A DNA stretch of 64,000 bases from Grimontia sedimenti (GTDB taxonomy: Bacteria; Pseudomonadota; Gammaproteobacteria; Enterobacterales; Vibrionaceae). The notes under the pieces are model-generated. The model had not been told where the DNA came from and did not search any database. It saw only the letters and a list, made by a program, of their open reading frames with translations. The position numbers and the translations under genes were made by a program. Below, one piece after another: positions 27,592-36,660 of this stretch (positions within the stretch are counted from its first letter, which is position 1; each line of letters begins with the position of its first letter). The stretch lies in contig NZ_JAALDL010000002.1 in assembly GCF_011045095.1 (NCBI RefSeq), positions 310,001 to 374,000 of the forward strand, read 5' to 3'.

Positions 27592-27617
27592 AAAGGGCGC
27601 AGTTAAGCGCCCTTTCT
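27592..27617. terminator. Bidirectional terminator between the lipoprotein and the LysE/RhtB gene
   Basis: AAAGGGCGC (27592-27600) pairs perfectly with GCGCCCTTT (27607-27615), with loop AGTTAA and T-rich downstream bases. Confidence 0.85.
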
Positions 27618-27643
27618 TCATAAACACTTCCTCAAAACCCAAA

Positions 27644-28261
27644 TCACCTTCGATCCATCGTCAGCAAGTTTCCACCTGACACGCCAAGTACAACCGCACA
27701 CCCGCGGTTAAACCAGCGCGCCATTTTAGGCTTACTAAACCATTGGCGAAGATAAATACCGAAGAGCGCATACATAGAAATAGCAACCACTTCCAGCACC
27801 AAGAATGTCAGACCTAGAATAAAGAACTGCTGATTGATGGGGGCGGACGGGTCAACGAACTGTGGCAGAAATGCAGTAAAAATAAGGATGGCCTTTGGAT
27901 TACCCGCGGCGAGCGCAAACTCTTGTTGAAGCAATGCTTTCACCTTTTTATCCGTTTCAATGTCATTAACCGGGCTCGAGGTTGACCGCCAAAGTTGGAA
28001 AGCAATCCAGAACAGATACATGGCGCCAACTAGCTTAATCGCCAGAAAGACCTTTTCTGATGCGTAGAGGATGACCGCCAAACCAGAGGCGGTTAAAGCA
28101 ATCATCACCGCAAAGGCCGCTATTCGGCCAAAGCTGGCAACCAGCGCAGGTTGAAAGCCATAACAACGGGCATTATTCATCGCGAGCAGGTTGTTTGGCC
28201 CCGGCGTCATGTTTAAGGCAAAACAGGCGGGGATAAATAACAGAAAGGTGATCAGTTCCAT
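27644..28261 (-). CDS. LysE/RhtB-family amino acid exporter (205 aa)
   Basis: This is an inner-membrane exporter with six helices. The N-terminal signature NMTPGPNNLLAMNNARCYG matches the family, as does AAGNPKAILIFTAFLPQFVD in the middle. The start at 28261 is preferred to an upstream TTG because it begins at the typical MELITFLLFIPAC. Substrates in this family include threonine, homoserine, lysine and other amino acids; the specificity here cannot be read. The neighbouring LysR pseudogene on the same strand and the divergent SHMT-like gene suggest an amino-acid stress module. Confidence 0.9.
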   Translation of the reverse strand: MELITFLLFIPACFALNMTPGPNNLLAMNNARCYGFQPALVASFGRIAAFAVMIALTASGLAVILYASEKVFLAIKLVGAMYLFWIAFQLWRSTSSPVNDIETDKKVKALLQQEFALAAGNPKAILIFTAFLPQFVDPSAPINQQFFILGLTFLVLEVVAISMYALFGIYLRQWFSKPKMARWFNRGCAVVLGVSGGNLLTMDRR

Positions 28262-28299
28262 GAAGCGTACCTTCAAATCCTTTTTGGTGACATTTCACC

Positions 28300-29160
28300 C
28301 TATCTAGAAGCGCACTGCGCCGTCAACCAATCATAGAAATGATTCGCCACAGGATGATCATCACAGGCGGCGCTTCGATAAAGATAATATCCGCCACTTT
28401 CAACCTGATTCACTGAATCGTCAGGCCAAGGCACCAGTTCACCACGCTCCAAGTAATCCTGCAGGAGGGAAATCCGCCCTACCATTGCTCCTTGCCTGTC
28501 CAAGACTGATTGCAACAATAAAGCATACAAACTGGAGCGGCGCGTTCGCGCTTGTATGCCACTGAACTTGTCTTGCCAGAATCGCCAATCATCATGCCAG
28601 TGCATGTCTTGGTAAAAAACGGGCTCATCCTTCCCTACATAATTAGGCGCACTGACTGGCAACAGTCTCTCGCTCCACAGTTTTTGCCAGCGACGGCCAG
28701 GGTCATGAAGGAAATAACCCAGCGCAAGATCAGTTTCTTCCGGTTGACCGGAAACGGTCGACACAGCGGTGATTTCCAATTCATGTTCAGGGAATTCATG
28801 CTGATAATTTCCCAAACGTTTTTGCAACCAGAACTGAGCAATCGCATGCTGCGTCGACAAGCGAACTGGTCATAAGTTTCCATGGCGAATCCGTTCGACA
28901 TTTTCCTCAAAACCATTGAGCGCTTGCTTAACCAGCACTAAAAATTCTTTGCCTTTGGGAGTCAGTGAAACACCTTTTCCGTGCCTTGCGAACAAAGAGA
29001 CGGCTAAATGACTTTCGAGCTTTTTGACCTGATACGCTACTGCAGATGCAGTCAGGAACAGCTCTTCGCCCGCTCGCGCAAAGCTTTCATGTTCAGCCGC
29101 AGCTTCAAAAGCCACCAGCGCATCTAAAGGAGGTAGGTGAGGAAAGCGAACAGAGCGCAT
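28300..29160 (-). pseudogene. LysR-family (GcvA-like) regulator interrupted by an in-frame TGA
   Basis: The reading frame from 29160 starts MRSVRFPHLPPLDALVAFEA with a clear winged helix (HESFARAGEELFLTASAV) and runs to HGNL, then hits TGA at 28870-28872. The same frame resumes at once as PVRLSTQHAIAQFWLQKRLG and continues as a LysR sensor domain to 28300, with total length about 286 residues, normal for the family. A single base change from CGA (Arg) or TGG (Trp) explains it. The product as sequenced would be only the DNA-binding domain. It is divergent from the SHMT-like gene, its presumed target, whose regulation may therefore be altered. Confidence 0.87.
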
Positions 29161-29269
29161 GAGTTAAGCCCAAAATTATTTTTGCCTTATACGAAAAATA
29201 ATCCATTTGAGCGAAATGGTCTTCCGCGTTGAGATAGATACATCACGAAACAGAGCAAGGACGGCAAAA

Positions 29270-30604
29270 ATGACATTTCATAAGAAGCCTTGGGTAGCAG
29301 AAAGCATCAATGATTACGCGCAAGACACCATAGGTAATATCAGCGCGCTGAACGAATCAGGTGTCATTGCGGCAATTTATGCGCTTTCCGATGAGAACCG
29401 GAACATTCACGAAAGGGAGTGCATCAACCTCAACCCTGCCACCAATATCATGAACCCAAAAGCGGAAGCGCTGTTGGCAACAGGTATTGGTACGCGCCCT
29501 TCTCTCGGCTATCCCGGCGACAAGTATGAAATGGGACTGGAAGCCATCGAGAAAATCGAGATAATTGCAGCGCAATTGGCGTGTGATGTTTTCAATGCCA
29601 AATTTGCTGAAATCCGCGTCGCCTCTGGCGCAATGGCAAACCTTTACGCCTTTATGGCGACCGCACAACCGGGCGACACCATTCTCGTTCCACCCGCTTC
29701 TATCGGTGGTCATGTCACTCACCACAATGCAGGTGCAGCAGGATTGTATGGGCTCAATATTGTCGAAATGAAAGCAGACGCCGAGCACTACACTGTCGAC
29801 TTGGATGCACTAAGAAAGCAAGCGCACGCTCTCAAACCTAAATTGATTACCATTGGTGGAAGCTTAAATCTCTTGCCCCACCCTGTTTCAGACATACGAG
29901 CCATTGCCGATGAAGTGGGTGCCAAAGTGCTGTTCGATGCAGCACACCAATGCGGAATCATTGCTGGTAAAAGCTGGCCAAACCCTCTGAATGAGCGCGC
30001 TCATCTAATGACCATGAGTACCTACAAAAGCTTGGGTGGACCTCCAGGTGGGCTGATCGTGTCGAACGATGCCGAACTGATGGAACGTATTGATGCCATC
30101 GCCTTCCCAGGTTTGACCGCTAATTTTGATGCCGCTAAATCTGCCGCACTCGCAGTGTCGCTGCTGGACTGGAAGACGTTCGGCTCGGATTATTCCAATG
30201 CCATGATTGAAGCCAATCAAGCGCTGGCTCGTGCATGTCAGGCTGAGGGACTGCCGGTTTTTCAAGTAACTGGCCCGAATGGTCAAACTCCCTCTGAGTC
30301 TCACCAGTTCGCGATTCAGGCAGCACCTTTCGGTGGTGGGCAAACCATGGCGAAGAAGCTGCGCCAAGCGAATATCCTTACATGCGGAATTGGTCTGCCA
30401 ATTGAAGCGGTAGAAGGTGACATGAACGGCCTTCGCTTTGGTACACCAGAGATTGTTCGGGCTGGTTTTACTGCGGAGCACATGCCTGAAGTGGCTAAGC
30501 ATATTGCCGATTCATTGTTAGACAGAAAGCCTGATGAGGAAATTGCTAAAGCGGTCTCAGCATTTCGCCGAGAGTTCACGACGATGCGTTATGTTCACAG
30601 TTAA
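29270..30604 (+). CDS. Serine hydroxymethyltransferase-family PLP enzyme, divergent from GlyA (444 aa)
   Basis: This is a fold-type I PLP enzyme of the SHMT family. It shows PSLGYPGDKYEMG (quinonoid-site region), the PLP Asp in FDAAHQCGI and the Schiff-base lysine, Lys253, in MSTYKSLGGPPGG. In housekeeping GlyA this motif is normally TTTHKTLRGPRGG, so the active-site surroundings differ and the preferred amino acid may not be plain serine or glycine. I start at 29270, with AAGGA upstream. Divergent LysR and exporter genes suggest a catabolic or detoxifying role in amino acid metabolism. It is probably an accessory enzyme rather than the housekeeping glyA. Confidence 0.85.
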   Translation: MTFHKKPWVAESINDYAQDTIGNISALNESGVIAAIYALSDENRNIHERECINLNPATNIMNPKAEALLATGIGTRPSLGYPGDKYEMGLEAIEKIEIIAAQLACDVFNAKFAEIRVASGAMANLYAFMATAQPGDTILVPPASIGGHVTHHNAGAAGLYGLNIVEMKADAEHYTVDLDALRKQAHALKPKLITIGGSLNLLPHPVSDIRAIADEVGAKVLFDAAHQCGIIAGKSWPNPLNERAHLMTMSTYKSLGGPPGGLIVSNDAELMERIDAIAFPGLTANFDAAKSAALAVSLLDWKTFGSDYSNAMIEANQALARACQAEGLPVFQVTGPNGQTPSESHQFAIQAAPFGGGQTMAKKLRQANILTCGIGLPIEAVEGDMNGLRFGTPEIVRAGFTAEHMPEVAKHIADSLLDRKPDEEIAKAVSAFRREFTTMRYVHS

Positions 30605-30686
30605 TATTTGCCAGTGTGTTGGGAGAAGCGATTTCTCCCGACGTATAGTGTCAGCGAGATCGGCGTGTATTTTCTGCTTGCAGGCA

Positions 30687-30995
30687 TTAGCGGTTTTCAG
30701 GCGCAATATGTTTAAACTGCTCGCCAAATGCTTTGAGCTCTTCAATGGTGTAAGACGTATGCACCCGCTTAGTTGAAGGCAATTGATGATGAATACTCAA
30801 TCCTTCACGCCGCGCTGTTTTAGGACGGATAGGCCTAGGCATAAATCCACCGCCACAGTTTGGACAAACGTTAGAAAGGATGTCTTCCACACAAGTGACA
30901 CAGAAAGTGCACTCGTAAGTGCAGATCATTGCCTCGGTTGATTCTGGTGGCAGGTCTTTATCGCAGCATTCGCAGTTAGGTCTGATTTCCAGCAT
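30687..30995 (-). CDS. DUF1272 zinc-binding protein (102 aa)
   Basis: The start at 30995 is chosen for the AGGGA upstream and because MLEIRPNCECCDKDLPPES is the usual beginning of DUF1272. Cysteine pairs CECC, CTYECTFCVTC and CPNC form a probable multi-zinc ribbon. A basic, Pro-rich tail follows (PRPIRPKTARREG), and the last 30 residues look helical. The function of the family is unknown. It lies alone between the SHMT-like gene and the DUF418 gene. Confidence 0.88.
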   Translation of the reverse strand: MLEIRPNCECCDKDLPPESTEAMICTYECTFCVTCVEDILSNVCPNCGGGFMPRPIRPKTARREGLSIHHQLPSTKRVHTSYTIEELKAFGEQFKHIAPENR

Positions 30996-31290
30996 AGGCA
31001 GTTCCCTTTTGTCAACGTGGTGCGTCAGTGCAATCACTTTCATCAGATACTACCTACTGGTGCTTCTTAATCCACGGAAAGAAACATCATTTTTTCTGCA
31101 GGGTATTGATAAGAAGAATAAAAACTGCAACCCATGTCATTCATCAGGCGAATTATAGAGCCGCTTATCATTCCTCCCGTTACGTTGCTTACCGTATCCG
31201 CAAAAACGCCTCTATCTCATTGAATCAATGAGATGAGTTCCATATAGATGTCACAGCACAGTTTTTAATCATTTGAATGAGAGAAGTGAA

Positions 31291-32508
31291 ATGACAACTG
31301 CACCGCCCAACCCAGCAGAACGAATACTCAGTCTCGATGTCATCCGCGGTATCGCGATTCTTGGCATTTTGTTTATGAACATTTTCGCCCAGCAAGCTTT
31401 GCCGGCTTTAGCGCTACATGCACCAGACTGGCAAGGAACGGCGACTGATATGGACATGGCGGTGTATACCTTCCAATCCATATTCCTTGATGGACGCTTT
31501 ATGAGCCTGTTCAGTCTGCTATTTGGGGTTGGCTTGGTCATTCAAACGGAGAGTTGGCAGCGCAAACAGCAATCTGCGGGCAAGTGGATTTCACGACGAC
31601 TGTTTTGGCTTGCTGTAATTGGTTTACTTCACGCAGCTTTCATTTGGCCGGGTGATATCCTGTTTGTTTATGCCGTCACAGGTCTTGTTCTCTTCCGCAC
31701 CGCTAACTGGCGAGCCCGCACCCAGCTCATTTTGGGTGTTTTCTTCGTTTCATTAGCCGCATTGCTCTTTTTAGCGCTTTCCGCAGCTATTGCATTTGCG
31801 CCGCCGGAAGAAATCCCGCCTCCTATTATGGGCACCTACCTTCCCATTTCTCCAGGCAAAGCTGGCGAACTCATTCAAGCCGCCACAGGCAACTACTTTT
31901 TTGAACAGCTCCCTTTGCGTTTAGAAATGTATTTCCGCGTTTATATATCGGGCTTACCCGTGCTGATGTTCCACGTCGGTGGTCTGATGTTGATTGGTAT
32001 GGGGCTGTATAAAACAGGTTTCTTCAATTCATCAAAACGTTTAATTGTCTGGTGTGTAATCGGCGCTTTAACCGCTTTTGCATCGGCATTTTTAGTGAAC
32101 TTCAGAAGCGAAATTGGCTTCAACGAAGAGCTAGGTCTGGCGTTGCAGTTGCTCAATATGTCCCTGTCTCCGCTCCTTTCGCTGTGCTACGCCAAGTTAC
32201 TCATTTGGATGGTAGAAAGACGGTCGGTCATTGTGCAACCTTTCGCTGCCTGCGGGCGCATGGCATTTACGCTATATCTTTCGCAATCATTCATTGCCGT
32301 AGCGATTTTCCAGTGGCTACTTCCAGACCTTTACGGCACGTTAAACCGTGCGCCACTGATTGGCATCGTTGTGATAATGAGTGTGATCCAAGTGCTGTTT
32401 GCCAACTACTGGCTGCAACATCACCGAATGGGGCCACTTGAGAAGATTTGGAGACGGTTGGCGCTGGGTAAGAAAATGACCCGTCAGTTGGACCAAGCCA
32501 AGGCGTAA
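31291..32508 (+). CDS. DUF418 family membrane protein (405 aa)
   Basis: This is a polytopic inner-membrane protein. The N-terminus contains RILSLDVIRGIAILGILFMN, the DUF418/acyltransferase-3-like hallmark, followed by FMSLFSLLFGVGLVIQTE and around ten helices; the conserved C-terminal DUF418 domain includes GRMAFTLYLSQS and ANYWLQHHRMGPLEKIWR. The ATG at 31291 is used; an in-frame TTG lies six codons upstream. Family function is unproven, with suggested roles in modification or transport of envelope molecules. It is monocistronic with a strong terminator. Confidence 0.9.
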   Translation: MTTAPPNPAERILSLDVIRGIAILGILFMNIFAQQALPALALHAPDWQGTATDMDMAVYTFQSIFLDGRFMSLFSLLFGVGLVIQTESWQRKQQSAGKWISRRLFWLAVIGLLHAAFIWPGDILFVYAVTGLVLFRTANWRARTQLILGVFFVSLAALLFLALSAAIAFAPPEEIPPPIMGTYLPISPGKAGELIQAATGNYFFEQLPLRLEMYFRVYISGLPVLMFHVGGLMLIGMGLYKTGFFNSSKRLIVWCVIGALTAFASAFLVNFRSEIGFNEELGLALQLLNMSLSPLLSLCYAKLLIWMVERRSVIVQPFAACGRMAFTLYLSQSFIAVAIFQWLLPDLYGTLNRAPLIGIVVIMSVIQVLFANYWLQHHRMGPLEKIWRRLALGKKMTRQLDQAKA

Positions 32509-32528
32509 TTTAAACGGCTAAATCGGAT

Positions 32529-32565
32529 ACCGCCGTCAAAGAGAGATCTTTGCCGGCGGTTGTTT
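32529..32565. terminator. Bidirectional terminator between DUF418 gene and punR
   Basis: ACCGCCG-T-CAAAGA (32529-32542) pairs with TCTTTG-C-CGGCGGT (32547-32560) around loop GAGA with one mismatch, then TGTTT. It suits both converging genes. Confidence 0.85.
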
Positions 32566-32574
32566 ATATTTAAC

Positions 32575-33477
32575 TCACTCCAACCATTCACGATGCGCTT
32601 TCTCTGCATCGCCCAGATAATCCAAAATCCAATTCACCGCCGGGTTTTCTTTGTCTGAACGCCACGCAATACAACAGGGGCTTTTGGCGGGAGGCTCCAC
32701 CAGTGGTTTCTCAACCAACTCGCCACTTTCTAGATACGGCTGAGCCATATGTGATGGCATGGCTCCGATCCCTAACCCTGAGCGAAAACACTGAATGGCG
32801 CTATGCCAGTTGGGTACAGTGAGGCGACGCTGGTTGTCGAGCAGCCAGGTGGCGCGTTTGGGAAGAATACGGGAAGTGTCTTCAAGACAAATTGCAGGGT
32901 AAGCCAACAGTTGTTCATGTCTCAGAGGCTCAGGCTCTGCCGCCAGAGGATGGTCTTTCGAAACCACAAATCGCCAAGTGAGAATACCCATATCGCGATA
33001 ACTTAGGTTTCCGCTGACTGGCACCGCCGCTGTCGCACCTATGGCAATATCTGCCCTGTCGTATGCCAATGCATCCCACACGCCATTGAACACTTCCATG
33101 GTCAGCAGTAGTTCTACGTCAGGGAAAGCATCGTAGAAGTCCCTAACCAATGAATCGACACGATCTTCACGCACCACGTTATCCAGTGCCAGAGAGACAC
33201 TTCGCGTCCAACCGTTGGCAACACGCTGGGTTTGATCGCGTATCTCATCCATCCGCTTCATCAAGTCTCTCGCCTGTTGCACAAAGAACTCGCCAGCGGG
33301 GGTGAGTTTGACTGAGCGGTGTAATCGCTCAAATAAATTCACAGCAAGTTTCTCTTCCATCTGTCTGACGGTATAGCTCACCGCACTGGGAACTTTGTGC
33401 AATTCTTCGGCCGCGGCGGAAAAGCTACCACGACGCGCAACAGCATCGATAACTTGTAGATCTTGATAGGAAAACAT
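32575..33477 (-). CDS. punR: LysR-family regulator PunR-like (300 aa)
   Basis: The sequence closely resembles E. coli PunR (YdhB): VIDAVARRGSFSAAAEELHK, VPSAVSYTVRQMEEKLAV, then EVFNGVWDALAYDRADIAIG, ILPKRATWLLDNQRR and a C-terminal WILDYLGDAEKAHREWLE. In E. coli PunR activates the divergent transporter gene punC in response to adenosine. The same divergent arrangement is present here, with 100 bases between the start codons, which supports the call. ATG at 33477 is chosen over one at 33486. Length normal. Confidence 0.9.
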   Translation of the reverse strand: MFSYQDLQVIDAVARRGSFSAAAEELHKVPSAVSYTVRQMEEKLAVNLFERLHRSVKLTPAGEFFVQQARDLMKRMDEIRDQTQRVANGWTRSVSLALDNVVREDRVDSLVRDFYDAFPDVELLLTMEVFNGVWDALAYDRADIAIGATAAVPVSGNLSYRDMGILTWRFVVSKDHPLAAEPEPLRHEQLLAYPAICLEDTSRILPKRATWLLDNQRRLTVPNWHSAIQCFRSGLGIGAMPSHMAQPYLESGELVEKPLVEPPAKSPCCIAWRSDKENPAVNWILDYLGDAEKAHREWLE

Positions 33478-33577
33478 ACGAATCAAATTTTTTGAAAGCA
33501 GTGTGGAAATTTTAGCGTTTCACAGGGCTTTTCGCTAGCAGTAGACTGCGCGCATATTGCAACAACGGATAAGTAAA

Positions 33578-34789
33578 ATGAAAAATACTGTTCCTATGAC
33601 AACAATGATTTGGTTTGCTGGTTTGAGCATGCTCGGTTTTCTGGCGACTGATATGTACCTACCCGCTTTTGAAAACATCCGCCTTGAGATGGGTACAACT
33701 CAATCCATGATTGGTTTGTCGCTGACCGTGTTCCTATTGGGCATGGCGCTGGGTCAAATCGTTTATGGGCCCCTGTCTGACCGCATCGGCCGCATCAAAG
33801 TGCTGGTCGGCGGTATGGCGCTGTTCAGTGCTGCTACCGCAGCCTGTTTTATGGCCGACAGCATTGAAGTGTTCCTGGCTGCACGTTTTGTACAGGCGCT
33901 GGGTGCGTGTTCTGCTTCTGTGATTTGGCAAGCGGTAGTTATCGACCGTTATGACAGCAAAACGTCTCAACGCGTGTTCGCTACCATCATGCCATTGGTC
34001 GCTCTGTCTCCTGCCCTAGCGCCACTGGCGGGGGCGGCACTGGAATCTCAGTTTGGCTGGCGCAGCATTTTCATCGCGCTGGTTGCTTTGGGCGCGGTGC
34101 TGGTGATCACGACTCTGCGTCAGAAAGAAAGTGCGCCAGCAGTCAACAGCGATGAGAAGCTGGGTGCGAAACTGGTTAGCGATTACAAGAACATCATCAG
34201 CTCGCGCAAGTTCGTTGGCAACATGCTGGTATTCGCAGGCTGTTCTGCAGCGTTCTTTGCTTGGCTGACTGGTTCTCCGTTCGTGATGACAGAAATGGGT
34301 TACAACGGCGCTGACATCGGCATGAGCTATGTACCACAAACTATCGCGTTCATTGTCGGTGGGTACAGCTGTCGTGCACTCTTGAACAAGTTTGATGGTT
34401 CTGTGCTTCTGCCGTGGTTCGTGGGCCTGTTCATCGCGAGTGTTTCAATCATTTTCGCGGTGTCTTGGCAGACTGATGTGACTAACATTTGGCCGGTACT
34501 GATCCCATTCTGCTTCCTGGCAGCGGCGAACGGTGCGATTTACCCAATCGTAGTAAACAAAGCGCTGGAAGAATTTAAAACCTGTAGCGCAACGGCAGCG
34601 GGCCTGCTGAACTTCCTGCAGACGATGATCTGTTTCGTAGCAAGCGGCGTGGTATCTGCATTGGCTATCCACGGTCTGTTGACGGTATCAGCAGTGATGA
34701 TGGGTGCTGGCGCAAGTGTAGCGCTGGGTCTGATGCTGAGCTGGAACGTTAACCGCGTAGCGATTGAAGATAACGCACAAGCGGCTTAA
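33578..34789 (+). CDS. punC: MFS purine nucleoside transporter PunC-like (403 aa)
   Basis: This is an inner-membrane 12-helix MFS transporter of the Bcr/CflA branch. It matches E. coli PunC (YdhC) in motifs LSMLGFLATDMYLPAFENI, VIWQAVVIDRY, IMPLVALSPALAPLAGAAL, AAFFAWLTGSPFVMTEMGYN, YVPQTIAFIVGGY and NGAIYPIVVNKAL. The MFS motif A loop GPLSDRIGRIKVLV is present. The role is import of adenosine and related purine nucleosides, by homology; drug efflux is the alternative for this family. It is divergent from punR, with a strong terminator downstream. Confidence 0.9.
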   Translation: MKNTVPMTTMIWFAGLSMLGFLATDMYLPAFENIRLEMGTTQSMIGLSLTVFLLGMALGQIVYGPLSDRIGRIKVLVGGMALFSAATAACFMADSIEVFLAARFVQALGACSASVIWQAVVIDRYDSKTSQRVFATIMPLVALSPALAPLAGAALESQFGWRSIFIALVALGAVLVITTLRQKESAPAVNSDEKLGAKLVSDYKNIISSRKFVGNMLVFAGCSAAFFAWLTGSPFVMTEMGYNGADIGMSYVPQTIAFIVGGYSCRALLNKFDGSVLLPWFVGLFIASVSIIFAVSWQTDVTNIWPVLIPFCFLAAANGAIYPIVVNKALEEFKTCSATAAGLLNFLQTMICFVASGVVSALAIHGLLTVSAVMMGAGASVALGLMLSWNVNRVAIEDNAQAA

Positions 34790-34806
34790 GAAGCTTCCCA
34801 ATTTAA

Positions 34807-34839
34807 AACACCGCCTGCGATTACGCAGGCGGTGTTTTT
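34807..34839. terminator. Terminator of punC
   Basis: A 13-bp perfect stem, AACACCGCCTGCG (34807-34819) with CGCAGGCGGTGTT (34824-34836), has loop ATTA and a T-tract. It probably also serves the converging LysR gene. Confidence 0.93.
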
Positions 34840-34866
34840 GTTTCTGGGTTTTAGCTTACTCTTTCT

Positions 34867-35760
34867 TTATTCGTTCCACTCTTTGAAATGCTCGAGCAGA
34901 TGGTCGATCGCGAGACGGGCCTTGAGGGGCAAGAATCGACGGTTTTGATACACCACCCATGAGGTAATGTTCTGCGTCCAGTAAGGTTCGAGAACAGGCA
35001 CCAAACTCCCCTCTTCAACCGCCTTTTGAAAGCTGCTTTTTGGCATATAGCCAATGCCTAGTCCCGCTTTACAAGCTTCAATCATGGCATTCGCATTGTT
35101 ACACCGGAAACGGCCAGATACCTTAATCGGCATCTCTTTACCATTCCTTTCAAAAAGCCAAGTGTCGTTATTGGTGATGAGGCATGAATGCTTTGCCAAT
35201 GCTAGAGGATTCTCTGGCGTCCCATTTGCTAAAAGGTATTCTGGTGAAGCAACCGCCATCAAGTTTCTGTTTGCCAACTTTCTTGCCACCAGCCCAGAAT
35301 CCTGCAAGCGACCGTAGCGAATGGCAAAATCAAAACCATCTTCAACAAAGTTCACGTGACGACTACTGAAATCCAACTCGACGGCGAGTTCGGGATGAAG
35401 TTTGGCGAATTCTACCAGTGCTGGCGCAACAAATTGTTCAGCAAAGGAGCCTGCCATACTGATCCGCAACGTTCCCTGCAAATCAAACTGCGCGCCTGTC
35501 ACCATTTCGTTCGCTTGAGAAAGTCCACTTACCAACTCTTGGCATTGCAAGTAATACTGCTGCCCACTTTCCGTCAGTTTTACGGATCTTGTTGAGCGGG
35601 CAAATAACGCCGTTCCCAATCGCTCTTCCAAACGGGAAACCTGCCTTGATACATGGCTTACAGAGCAGTTCAGCCGCCGTGCAGCCTCACTGAATCCCTT
35701 TGCGTCAGCCACGGTGACGAACTCAACAATACCTTCAAAACTGAGTGAGCGTTTCTTCAT
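34867..35760 (-). CDS. LysR-family regulator, divergent from a DJ-1/PfpI gene (297 aa)
   Basis: The winged-helix domain reads GIVEFVTVADAKGFSEAARR then CSVSHVSRQVSRLEERLGTA; a typical LysR sensor domain follows. It belongs to the abundant DmlR/AaeR-like subgroup. It is divergent from the DJ-1/PfpI gene with 123 bases between start codons. That intergenic region is AT-rich and probably holds the shared control sites. The ligand is unknown; electrophile or aldehyde stress is a reasonable guess from the partner gene. Confidence 0.9.
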   Translation of the reverse strand: MKKRSLSFEGIVEFVTVADAKGFSEAARRLNCSVSHVSRQVSRLEERLGTALFARSTRSVKLTESGQQYYLQCQELVSGLSQANEMVTGAQFDLQGTLRISMAGSFAEQFVAPALVEFAKLHPELAVELDFSSRHVNFVEDGFDFAIRYGRLQDSGLVARKLANRNLMAVASPEYLLANGTPENPLALAKHSCLITNNDTWLFERNGKEMPIKVSGRFRCNNANAMIEACKAGLGIGYMPKSSFQKAVEEGSLVPVLEPYWTQNITSWVVYQNRRFLPLKARLAIDHLLEHFKEWNE

Positions 35761-35883
35761 TGATTATTGCCATATAGCAAAGTCGGTTTTCCATATTAAT
35801 GGATTATCACCTAATTGGCGAAAGTATAGAGTATATCCATCGAGCGAACTGAACCCCGCTCACCGATAAAAAAGGATTACAGC

Positions 35884-36555
35884 ATGAAAAAGATTCTGAT
35901 CATTGTTACGAATCACGCCACACTTGGAACCACAGACCAGGCAAACGGCACATACGCACCAGAGTTGACTCACGCACTGGACGTATTTCTAAAAGCTGGC
36001 TTTGCCTATGACGTTGCCTCTATCAATGGTGGCGAAGTGCCTTTCTATGGCGAAGATATGGAAGGTGACGACGTTAACAGCCGTGTTTTCAACAACGATG
36101 AATTCCAGTCTCGTGTCAAGAACACTATTCCGGTGAGCCAGTTGAATGCCGACGACTACGACGCGATTTTCTACCCAGGTGGTTTTGGTCTGCTTTCTGA
36201 CCTTGCACAGCATGCACCAACGGCAAACCTAGCAGCCAAGCTTTACGAAAATGGAGGTGTTGTTGGTGCAGTTTGTCACGGCCCTGCGGCTTTGTTGCCA
36301 GTCACGTTGAGCAATGGCCAGCCGTTGATTGCAGACAAAACAGTGACCGCTTTTACCCGTGAGGAAGAAGTAGATTTCGGCACCATCACGGATATTCCGT
36401 TCTTGCTGGAAGAGTCTTTGACACGCAAGGCTGCAAAATACAGCAAAATCCAACCTTGGGGCGTTCACGTGATTACTGACGGCAAGTTGGTGACAGGCCA
36501 AAACCCTGCAAGTGCGCATGGTGTAGGTGAAGCCATGGTTGAGCTTTTGAAATAA
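35884..36555 (+). CDS. DJ-1/PfpI superfamily protein, HchA-like glyoxalase III candidate (223 aa)
   Basis: This is a cytosolic class I glutamine-amidotransferase-like protein. The nucleophile elbow AVCHGPAAL contains Cys131 followed by His132, and YAPELTHALD supplies the conserved Glu27, giving the pattern of the HchA/Hsp31-type group with glyoxalase or deglycase activity. The C-terminal KLVTGQNPASAHGVGEAMVE is typical of this branch. Many vibrio relatives are annotated as type 1 glutamine amidotransferase-domain proteins. The likely regulator is the divergent LysR gene. The exact substrate, such as methylglyoxal, is inferred. Confidence 0.88.
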   Translation: MKKILIIVTNHATLGTTDQANGTYAPELTHALDVFLKAGFAYDVASINGGEVPFYGEDMEGDDVNSRVFNNDEFQSRVKNTIPVSQLNADDYDAIFYPGGFGLLSDLAQHAPTANLAAKLYENGGVVGAVCHGPAALLPVTLSNGQPLIADKTVTAFTREEEVDFGTITDIPFLLEESLTRKAAKYSKIQPWGVHVITDGKLVTGQNPASAHGVGEAMVELLK

Positions 36556-36585
36556 TCATTCCTCGGAAGCGATAAGCAAAAAATC

Positions 36586-36632
36586 AAACGTCAGTGAAGA
36601 GCAATACCACTGCCTGCTCGACACTGGCGTTT
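36586..36632. terminator. Probable terminator between the DJ-1 gene and the methyltransferase gene
   Basis: AAACGTCAGTG (36586-36596) pairs with CACTGGCGTTT (36622-36632) with one G-T wobble. The 25-base loop is long, so efficiency is uncertain. Confidence 0.5.
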
Positions 36633-36660
36633 ACTTTTGCATACGCTTTGGAGTAACTAA

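Noticed and set aside
28866-28875. Selenocysteine at the TGA of the LysR gene
   Set aside because: LysR regulators are not selenoproteins and no SECIS-like hairpin follows the codon.
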